Shown: positions 6,520 to 11,671 of the stretch, piece by piece | How the letters are laid out: every line of letters begins with the position of its first letter | Position numbering within the stretch: the first letter of the stretch is position 1 | Assembly: GCA_005880755.1 (NCBI GenBank) | Contig: VBGV01000130.1 | Location: 1-11,671, forward strand | Direction: 5' to 3' | DNA: 11,671 bases | DNA from: Chloroflexota bacterium | Lineage (GTDB): Bacteria > Chloroflexota > Dormibacteria > Dormibacterales > Dormibacteraceae | Program-made: the position numbers and the translations under genes | Notes under the pieces: model-generated | The model's database searches: none | Seen by the model: the letters and a program-made list of their open reading frames with translations, nothing else | Told to the model about the DNA's origin: nothing

Positions 6520-6818
6520 CCGCGGCCGCTGAAGAGCCGGACGATGATCAAAAGGATCGCGGCTCCGATGAAAGCCATGATCATCGCGCTGATGATCGGA
6601 TGCCCCGCCACAGCGATGTTGAAGTGGAGGAATCCGGCAAGCACGATTCCGCCGAACAGGGCTCCGACGATGCCGACGATGATGTCCCAGAAAAGACCCA
6701 GGCCATGCCCAAGCGCAACGTGGCTGGCCAGGAATCCCGCCACGAGCCCGACCAACGCCCACACCAACAGCGAGTCGAAATCGATGGTTACGGGCGAACC
6801 ATTAATAGAGATGACCAT
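6498..6818 (-). CDS. GlsB/YeaQ/YmgE family (transglycosylase-associated) membrane protein
   Basis: A 106-residue, glycine-rich integral membrane protein with three hydrophobic segments at about 17-36, 41-64 and 75-96, and a basic C-terminal tail (GRGYRRR, 98-104). The pattern VGLVAGFLAS, then WDIIVGIVGALFGGIVL, then IISAMIMAFIGAAILL is that of the GlsB/YeaQ/YmgE family, often linked to stress or envelope responses but without a defined activity. It is about 20 residues longer than many members because of an N-terminal stretch predicted to lie outside the membrane. The ATG at 6818 is preceded by an AGGGGG Shine-Dalgarno about 7 bases away. The 3' end overlaps the YjbR-family gene by 22 bases on the opposite strand. 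Confidence 0.85.
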   Translation of the reverse strand: MVISINGSPVTIDFDSLLVWALVGLVAGFLASHVALGHGLGLFWDIIVGIVGALFGGIVLAGFLHFNIAVAGHPIISAMIMAFIGAAILLIIVRLFSGRGYRRRAF

Positions 6819-6879
6819 TCCAGGCCCCCTTTACAAAACTAGATACGCCACTCGTAAAACGCGCCGGGGGTTTTCGGTA

Positions 6880-6924
6880 CTCCTCCCTATTTACGGCGAG
6901 GTGTCCGGCGTAGCCGAGGAGGGG
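6880..6924. repeat. Imperfect palindromic intergenic element
   Basis: The 114-base gap between the two minus-strand genes contains a nested dyad. CTCCTCC (6880-6886) can pair with GGAGGGG (6918-6924), with one G-U, and inside it CGGC (6894-6897) can pair with GCCG (6913-6916). The look (outer CCTCC/GGAGG arms around a smaller hairpin) resembles degenerate palindromic intergenic repeats known from several GC-rich bacteria. There is only one copy in this window, so repeat status is unproven. It could also act as a weak terminator or RNA-stabilising hairpin after the flavoprotein gene. Confidence 0.3.
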
Positions 6925-6932
6925 CTGGTCGG

Positions 6933-8297
6933 TCAGCTCACCTTGGAGGCGAGCTGCTCGAATGCCGCGCCCAGGACACGGTTGAAGGCCGGGAAGGGGT
7001 GGATCACGTCGGCGAGCTCACGCAGTGGCGTACCCAGCTTCAAGGCGACCACCAGCTCGCCCAGTATCTCGCCGGCGCGAGGCGTGACCAGCGTTGCCCC
7101 GACCAACACCCCGCGCTCTTTGTCGCCGATCAGCTTCAGCGTGCCGTCGTGAAAATCGTGGATGTAACCCCGAGCTGTCTCCGCGGGGTCCATCGTGACC
7201 ACGGCCACGTCGACGCCATGCCCCCGCGCCGACTGCTCCGACCAGCCGACCGATGCGATCTCAGGGTCGGTGTAGGTGACGCGAGGCACCGCCGTGTGGT
7301 CCGCGCGCGCGTCCTTGCCGCGCAGCCTCCGGGCGACGATCTGGCCGTGGTAGTAGGCGAGGTGGGTGAACCCTCCGATCCCAGTGATGTCGCCGGCGCC
7401 GTAGATCCCGTCACGCGCCTCGAGCGTCTCCGGGTCGACCTTCAGCCAGCCCTTCTCGGTCTGCGTCAAGCCCGCCGGGAGCCACGCCTCGAAGTTAGGC
7501 CGCCGCCCCGTCGCGACGAGCACCCTGTCGCCGGACACGACTGCGCCGGACTTCAGGTGCAGGACCACGTCCGACGCCTGCTTCTCGACCGCCACGCATG
7601 GATCGCCGACGATGATTTCGATGGCATCGGCCTTGAGGTGCGGCAGCAACGCAGCGCCCGCTTCAGGCTCCTCGAGGCCTAGGAAGCGGGGCCCCGCCTC
7701 CACGATCGTGACCTTGGAGCCGAGCCTGGCGAACGCCTGGGCAAGCTCCACGCCTACGGCCCCGCCACCCAGCACGACGAGCCGCTCTGGCAGCTCGCGG
7801 GGGATGGCCGCCTGGCGGTTGGTCCAGAAGTCGACCTTGTTCAGGCCTTCGATCGGCGGGATCGCCGCGGTGCCGCCGTTGGCGATCACGACCGCGCGCC
7901 TTGCTGTGAGCTGGTCGCCACCGACCTCGACCGTGCGCAGGTCGACGAGCTTTCCCTCGCCGCGGACGAGCTTGGCACCGGTCGCCTCCAGCGCCGCCGC
8001 CGGGCGCGAGTCGTCGAGGTCCCGCGCCATCCACAGCACGCGCTTCGAAACCTTCGGGAAGTCAACGTCCCAATCGACGCGCGAGGCCGCGAGCGTACGC
8101 GCGCGCCCGGCTTCCTCCAGCGTCTCGCCTGACCGCAGCAGCGTCTTCGACGGCACGCAGCCCCAGTACGGGCACTCGCCGCCGACCAGCTCGCGCTCCA
8201 CCACCGCGATCGACAGCCCGCTGCCCTGCAGCTCGCCGGCGATGGCCTCGCCGGCCACGCCTCCGCCGAGACAAACGACGTCAAACTCCTGTTGCAT
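6933..8297 (-). CDS. FAD/NAD(P)-dependent disulfide oxidoreductase-like protein (lipoamide dehydrogenase/mercuric reductase superfamily)
   Basis: A 454-residue class I pyridine nucleotide-disulfide oxidoreductase. FAD fold GGGVAGEAIA (11-20); redox cysteine motif GGECPYWGCVPSK (39-51) with C42 and C47; NAD(P) fold VLGGGAVGVELA (175-186); ATGRRPN (262-268); second FAD contact GIYGAGD (297-303); dimerisation domain from about 335. The usual C-terminal HxHPTxxE catalytic motif reads HPFPAFNR (433-440), so the base histidine aligns with F435 and its glutamate partner with R440. Lipoamide dehydrogenase activity is therefore doubtful, and no lipoyl-complex gene is nearby. The ATG at 8297 follows GGAGGAG by six bases, inside the 3' end of the upstream ATPase gene, which it overlaps by 17 bases. 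Substrate unknown; a reductase or oxidase of a small quinone or disulfide is possible. Confidence 0.85.
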   Translation of the reverse strand: MQQEFDVVCLGGGVAGEAIAGELQGSGLSIAVVERELVGGECPYWGCVPSKTLLRSGETLEEAGRARTLAASRVDWDVDFPKVSKRVLWMARDLDDSRPAAALEATGAKLVRGEGKLVDLRTVEVGGDQLTARRAVVIANGGTAAIPPIEGLNKVDFWTNRQAAIPRELPERLVVLGGGAVGVELAQAFARLGSKVTIVEAGPRFLGLEEPEAGAALLPHLKADAIEIIVGDPCVAVEKQASDVVLHLKSGAVVSGDRVLVATGRRPNFEAWLPAGLTQTEKGWLKVDPETLEARDGIYGAGDITGIGGFTHLAYYHGQIVARRLRGKDARADHTAVPRVTYTDPEIASVGWSEQSARGHGVDVAVVTMDPAETARGYIHDFHDGTLKLIGDKERGVLVGATLVTPRAGEILGELVVALKLGTPLRELADVIHPFPAFNRVLGAAFEQLASKVS

Positions 8298-9267
8298 CGG
8301 GGGCTCCTCCTTCCGCGCTCGCGCGCCTCAACGATTCCAGCAGGGACGTGGCGGTGAAGTCCCCGAGGTAGCGGTCGCCGTCGAAGACCGCGGCGCGCTC
8401 GGTCGGGCTCGCGAGGGCGGCGGCGAGCGCGTCAGTGAGCGAGCTCGACAGGGGCACCCGAGGCTCATCGCGAGCAAGGCCGCCGTCGGGATGCTCCAAC
8501 GTTTGCGCGTCGATACGGACGACAGACATACGCCGCACAAGCCTTTCGCGACCGAGAAATTCCGAAACGTACTCGCTGGCGGGATGGAGGACGATGCGCT
8601 CGGGAGTGTCGTACTGGGCGATCTGCGCCTGCATCTTCATGAGGCAGATCCGATCCCCCACCATCACGGCCTCGTCGATGTCATGAGTGACGAAGACGAC
8701 CGTCTTTCGCATCGAGCGCTGGATGCTGACGAACTCGTGCTGCAGCCGCTCGCGCGTGATGCGGTCGACGGCGCCGAACGGCTCGTCCATCAAGAGGATC
8801 GGCGGGTCCGCGGCGAGCGCCCTCGCGAAACCGACGCGCTGCCGCTGGCCGCCGGAGAGCTGATGCGGATAGCGGTCGCGATATTCGACCGGGTCAAGAC
8901 CCACCAGCTCCAGCAGCTCGTCCACCCGCTTCCTGATGCGCTCGGCGTGCCACTTCCACAGCCTCGGCACAGTGCCGACGTTTTCGCCCACGGTCATGTG
9001 GGGAAACAGGCCGGTCTGCTGGATGACGTAGCCCATCTTCAGCCGGAGCGCGGCGGGGTCGACGCCTTGCGTATCGGCGCCATCCACGAGGATGCGCCCG
9101 CTGTCGGGATCGATGAGACGGTTGATCATGCGCAGCGTCGTGGTCTTGCCGCAGCCGGACGGTCCGATCAGGACGCATGTCTGGCCGTCGGGGATTTCCA
9201 GCGTGAGGTTCAGCACCGCGTTGGAGCCGCTCGCGAAACGCTTGCTCACGTTCTCCAGGTGGATCAC
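8281..9267 (-). CDS. Osmoprotectant (glycine betaine/choline/carnitine) ABC transporter ATP-binding protein, OpuCA/ProV-like
   Basis: A 328-residue ATPase of the quaternary-amine importer family. Walker A GPSGCGKT (35-42), Q-loop IQQTGLFPH (82-90), signature LSGGQRQR (137-144), Walker B ILLMDEPFGAVD (157-168) with E162, and H-loop VTHD (193-196) are intact. The QQTGLFPH and DEPFGAVDRITRERLQ stretches are typical of OpuCA/ProV/OpuBA. After about residue 245 there is one CBS-like unit (roughly 247-318, ending AAVFDGDRYLGDFTATSLLE) where many relatives have two, so any ionic-strength or nucleotide sensing may differ. The start is GTG at 9267, without a clear Shine-Dalgarno. The permease and binding-protein genes lie on the other strand, 20 bases away, while this gene leads into the flavoprotein gene. 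It should be the energy unit for those permeases. Confidence 0.9.
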   Translation of the reverse strand: MIHLENVSKRFASGSNAVLNLTLEIPDGQTCVLIGPSGCGKTTTLRMINRLIDPDSGRILVDGADTQGVDPAALRLKMGYVIQQTGLFPHMTVGENVGTVPRLWKWHAERIRKRVDELLELVGLDPVEYRDRYPHQLSGGQRQRVGFARALAADPPILLMDEPFGAVDRITRERLQHEFVSIQRSMRKTVVFVTHDIDEAVMVGDRICLMKMQAQIAQYDTPERIVLHPASEYVSEFLGRERLVRRMSVVRIDAQTLEHPDGGLARDEPRVPLSSSLTDALAAALASPTERAAVFDGDRYLGDFTATSLLESLRRASAEGGAPDATGV

Positions 9268-9287
9268 GGCTCGATTAACGTATCGGA
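9268..9287. promoter_or_regulatory. Candidate divergent promoter between transporter ATPase and permease genes
   Basis: The 20-base spacer between divergent starts (GTG at 9267 minus, ATG at 9288 plus) is the only AT-rich spot here. TAACGT (9276-9281) lies exactly at -12 to -7 of the permease ATG, and on the minus strand TACGTT (9282-9277) lies at -15 to -10 of the ATPase GTG. The two TAnnnT boxes overlap around a shared ACGT core. This suggests back-to-back, leaderless or nearly leaderless transcripts. No -35 box is convincing. Confidence 0.45.
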
Positions 9288-9959
9288 ATGACGGCGCGGC
9301 TATTCCTGGAGTCCGTGGATCCGTGGATCAATTGGGACTGGCTCTCGACGCACATTCCGTTGGTTCTGGGCGCGCTCGGCGAGCACGTCGAGCTGACCGC
9401 CATTGCTCTCGCCACCGGCCTTGTCATCTCCGTTCCCCTCGGTGTGGCGGCCCACCGCTCCGGAGGCCTGCGGCTGGCGGTGCTTGGCTTTTTCGGCGCT
9501 TTCTACACGATCCCTTCTCTCGCGCTGTTCGCCCTGCTCATCCCGTTCACGCATCTGAGCGGAACGACGGCGGAGATTCCGCTCATCGGTTACAACGTCC
9601 TGATCCTCGTGCGCAACGTCCTCGTCGGGCTCGATGCCGTGCCGCGGGACGTTCTCGACGCTGCCGACGGCATGGGGTACCGACCACTCCCCCGCTTGCT
9701 GCGGGTCGAGCTTCCCCTCGCGCTGCCGTCGATCTTCGCCGGACTGCGCGTGGCGACGGTTTCAACGATCGGGATCGTAACCATCACCGCCCTAATCGGC
9801 CTCGGCGGCCTCGGATCCCTGATCGACAAAGGTCTGGTCGAGAACTTTCACACGCCCCTGGTTGTCGCGACGATCCTGTCGATCGCTCTCGCGCTGGTGG
9901 CTGATCTGCTGGTGGCGGGGGCCCAGCGCGTAGCTGTGCCCTGGGCGCGGCCGGTCTGA
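9288..9959 (+). CDS. Osmoprotectant ABC transporter permease, OpuCB/ProW-like (first)
   Basis: A 223-residue inner-membrane permease of the quaternary-amine importer family. After a short N-terminus (WINWDWLSTHIPLVL, 13-27) it shows the usual run of hydrophobic helices and the cytoplasmic EAA loop DVLDAADGMGYRPLPRLLRV (121-140) followed by ELPLALPSIFAGLR, which docks on the ATPase. TIGIVTITALIGLGGLG (160-176) is another family landmark. The ATG at 9288 is chosen because it gives the complete N-terminus; a weak ATCGGA precedes it, and a -10-like TAACGT lies just upstream, so the message may be leaderless. Its stop is four bases before the second permease. It would form a heterodimeric channel with that protein. 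Confidence 0.92.
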   Translation: MTARLFLESVDPWINWDWLSTHIPLVLGALGEHVELTAIALATGLVISVPLGVAAHRSGGLRLAVLGFFGAFYTIPSLALFALLIPFTHLSGTTAEIPLIGYNVLILVRNVLVGLDAVPRDVLDAADGMGYRPLPRLLRVELPLALPSIFAGLRVATVSTIGIVTITALIGLGGLGSLIDKGLVENFHTPLVVATILSIALALVADLLVAGAQRVAVPWARPV

Positions 9960-9963
9960 CCCG

Positions 9964-10671
9964 ATGGACTTTCTTGGCCTCGTCTGGCGATGGTTGGCCG
10001 ATCCCGCCCACTGGCAGGGTTCAGATGGGATACCCGCACGCCTCGTCGAGCACATCCACCTGTCCGGCGAGTCGGTCCTCATCGGAGCTGCGATCGCGCT
10101 CCCGGCGGGCATCGCGCTCGGCCATTACGGCAGGTTCGGCGCGTTGGCGATCAACATCTCCAACGCCGGTCGCGCGGTGCCGTCGTTCGGCATCCTCGTG
10201 ATCGCCTTTCAGGTCTTTGGCCTGGGCGACTTACCGATCGTCCTGGCGTTGACCGCGCTCGCCGTCCCTCCGATGGTCACGAATAGCTACGTCGCGCTGC
10301 GGGAGGTCGACCCCGACATCCGCGAGGCGGCGCGGGGGATGGGCTACCGCGAGCTGGCGCAAGTCCTGCGCGTGGAGTTGCCGCTCGCGGTACCTCTGAT
10401 CATGGCCGGGGTCCGCACATCGGCGGTGCAGGTCGTGGCGACGGCGACGCTCGCGGCGCTGATCGCCGGCGGCGGCCTCGGCCGCTACATCGTCGACGGC
10501 CTGGCCACACAGGACTACGTGAAGACAGCCGCCGGCGCTGTCCTGGTGGCGGCGCTGGCCCTGGCGACGGAGCTGTCGCTGTCCGGGGTCCAGCGGCTGC
10601 TGGTGCCACGTGGGATCCGGCTGCTGAACGCGCCCGTGGCCGCTCGCGCAACCACGTTCAAGGTCGCTTAG
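9964..10671 (+). CDS. Osmoprotectant ABC transporter permease, OpuCD/ProW-like (second)
   Basis: A 235-residue permease similar to the preceding one. N-terminal WRWLADPAHW (8-17), membrane helices, a GRAVPSFGILVI stretch (69-80) conserved in this family, and the EAA loop DIREAARGMGYRELAQVLRV (118-137) followed by ELPLAVPLIMAGVR. TLAALIAGGGLGRYIVDGLA (162-181) is the typical segment after the loop. The ATG lies four bases after the first permease's TGA, implying coupled translation. With the first permease and the divergent ATPase it forms the membrane part of the importer. Substrate within the betaine/choline/carnitine group cannot be told from the permease. Confidence 0.92.
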   Translation: MDFLGLVWRWLADPAHWQGSDGIPARLVEHIHLSGESVLIGAAIALPAGIALGHYGRFGALAINISNAGRAVPSFGILVIAFQVFGLGDLPIVLALTALAVPPMVTNSYVALREVDPDIREAARGMGYRELAQVLRVELPLAVPLIMAGVRTSAVQVVATATLAALIAGGGLGRYIVDGLATQDYVKTAAGAVLVAALALATELSLSGVQRLLVPRGIRLLNAPVAARATTFKVA

Positions 10672-10709
10672 TGGAAGAATGGTCGCTCACCCGGAGTTTG
10701 GATCGGGGA

Positions 10710-10730
10710 GGGCCACCCGGCCCGGGAGGA
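10710..10730 (+). promoter_or_regulatory. Small GC hairpin next to the Shine-Dalgarno of the binding-protein gene
   Basis: In the 65-base gap between the second permease and the binding-protein gene, GGGCC (10710-10714) and GGCCC (10719-10723) form a five-pair stem with an ACCC loop. The Shine-Dalgarno GGGAGGA (10724-10730) follows directly, six bases before the ATG. Such a hairpin may protect or mark the 5' end of a processed message, allowing more binding protein than permease. That role is inferred. Confidence 0.35.
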
Positions 10731-10736
10731 TTTTTG

Positions 10737-11654
10737 ATGCATCGAACACGGGCGTCTCTCTGGCTGGTGGCGGCACTCGCTGCCCTGGCGACGGTCGCCG
10801 CGGCATGCGGAGGCACGACTGGGGGCGGCACCACCAACAAGGGGACCGTCATCGTCGGCGGGTTCAAGTTCCCAGAGAGCAGCATCCTGGCCCAGATCTA
10901 CGGCCAGGCGTTGGCGCACGACGGCTACACGGTGCAGTACAAGCTCAACCTCGGCACCCGTGAGGTGGTCGCTCCGGCATTGAAGAACGGGGATATCGAC
11001 CTCTACCCGGGCTACGCGGCGACCGACCTCGAGTACTGGAACAACAAGGCCGGCGAGGCCACCGGCGACGCGGCCGCCACGACGGCCAAGCTGAACGGCC
11101 ACCTCCAATCGCAAGGGCTGATCGCGCTGACGCCCTCCCAGGCGGTTGACCAGAACGCCTTCGCCGTGACCAAGGAGACCCAGCAGAAATTCAAACTGTC
11201 CAAGCTGTCGGACCTGGCGCCTATCGGCAACCAGCTCGTGCTGGGCGCCGGGCCGGAATGCCCGACCCGGCCGTACTGCCTGCCCGGGCTGCAGACCACA
11301 TACGGAATCCACTTCAAGGACTTCAAAGCGTTGGACACCGACGGACCGGCGACTCGCGCCGCGTTCAAGAACGGGACCATCCAGGTTGGCCTCGTCTTCA
11401 GCAGCGACGGCGATCTGAACGACCTTGGCCTCGTCGTGCTCCAGGACGACAAGCACCTGGAAGCAGCCGACAACGTGGTTCCGATCCTGCGCCAGAAGGT
11501 CGCGACGGACGAGGTCAAGAACCTCCTCAACAAGATCGACGCAGCCCTGACGACGGCGGATCTCGTGGACATGAACTCCCAGGCGTCAACCCAGCACAAG
11601 GACCCCGACGCGATCGCCAAGGCCTACCTGGAAAAGCACAACTACTTCAGCTAA
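10737..11654 (+). CDS. Osmoprotectant-binding lipoprotein, OpuCC/OsmF/ProX-like
   Basis: A 305-residue substrate-binding protein of the OpuAC/OsmF (quaternary-amine) family. The N-terminus has basic residues, a hydrophobic run (7-22) and a lipobox-like AAAC with C24, followed by a Gly/Thr linker, so it should be lipid-anchored outside the membrane. The mature part starts VIVGGFKFPESSILAQIYG and continues LGTREVVAPAL, then GDIDLYPGYAATDLEYW, all typical of this family; the hinge region holds ECPTRPYCLPGL, whose two cysteines are conserved in many relatives. The ATG at 10737 is chosen over GTG at 10671 because GGGAGGA sits six bases upstream and the shorter form begins with the signal peptide. 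Last gene of the plus-strand operon. It would deliver glycine betaine, choline, carnitine or a similar osmolyte to the two permeases. Confidence 0.92.
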   Translation: MHRTRASLWLVAALAALATVAAACGGTTGGGTTNKGTVIVGGFKFPESSILAQIYGQALAHDGYTVQYKLNLGTREVVAPALKNGDIDLYPGYAATDLEYWNNKAGEATGDAAATTAKLNGHLQSQGLIALTPSQAVDQNAFAVTKETQQKFKLSKLSDLAPIGNQLVLGAGPECPTRPYCLPGLQTTYGIHFKDFKALDTDGPATRAAFKNGTIQVGLVFSSDGDLNDLGLVVLQDDKHLEAADNVVPILRQKVATDEVKNLLNKIDAALTTADLVDMNSQASTQHKDPDAIAKAYLEKHNYFS

Positions 11655-11671
11655 CGTTCGGACCGGATGGA

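Noticed and set aside
7612..9291. 559-codon plus-strand open frame
   Set aside because: It lies antisense to the flavoprotein and ATPase genes, has low-complexity Arg/Ser/Pro-rich sequence and no recognisable domain; a GC-rich shadow frame.
10671..10736. GTG start at 10671 for the binding lipoprotein
   Set aside because: It would place 22 charged and Gly/Pro residues before the signal peptide, and a much better Shine-Dalgarno precedes ATG 10737.

Overview
The window is GC-rich and tightly packed, with many GTG starts, 4-base gene overlaps and lipobox-type binding proteins. This suits a high-GC soil or sediment bacterium of the Chloroflexota/Dormibacterota or Actinomycetota kind. No rRNA or marker gene is present, so the lineage is a guess. 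No mobile element, CRISPR array, tRNA or rRNA was seen, and no gene-free stretch exceeds 300 bases.

Left part (1-6162), corrinoid uptake and cobalamin salvage. A 5'-truncated plus-strand gene (1-375) ends in a transcobalamin C-terminal-like (DUF4430-type) domain and converges on a minus-strand operon. That operon reads, in transcription order, cobT (6162-5137), a cobalamin riboswitch (5116-4968), then btuF, btuC, btuD, cobO and a fused cobU-cobS (4877-385). Genes from btuF onward overlap by 1-4 bases, so they look translationally coupled. BtuFCD would import corrinoids and CobO would adenosylate them. The CobU part would turn adenosylcobinamide into adenosylcobinamide-GDP, CobT would activate the lower base, and the CobS part would join the two halves. 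No corrin-ring synthesis gene is present, so the segment reads as salvage. The riboswitch has a recognisable aptamer followed by a long hairpin that buries the btuF Shine-Dalgarno sequence, which points to translational control.

Middle part (6163-6932). A small MmcQ/YjbR-family gene diverges from cobT with only 18 bases between start codons. Its 3' end overlaps a convergent GlsB/YeaQ/YmgE-type membrane protein gene by 22 bases. A degenerate palindromic stretch follows.

Right part (6933-11671), an osmoprotectant (glycine betaine/choline/carnitine, OpuC/ProU-type) ABC transporter split over a divergent start. The ATPase gene (minus) leads into an overlapping flavin disulfide-oxidoreductase-like gene. 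On the plus strand, two permeases and a lipoprotein binding protein follow in order.

The most interesting points are the CobU-CobS fusion lacking the CobU C-terminus, the riboswitch with its SD-sequestering hairpin placed inside the gene cluster, two very short divergent intergenic regions with TAnnnT boxes suggesting leaderless transcription, the transcobalamin-like protein next to B12 genes, and the flavoprotein whose C-terminal catalytic His-Glu pair appears lost.
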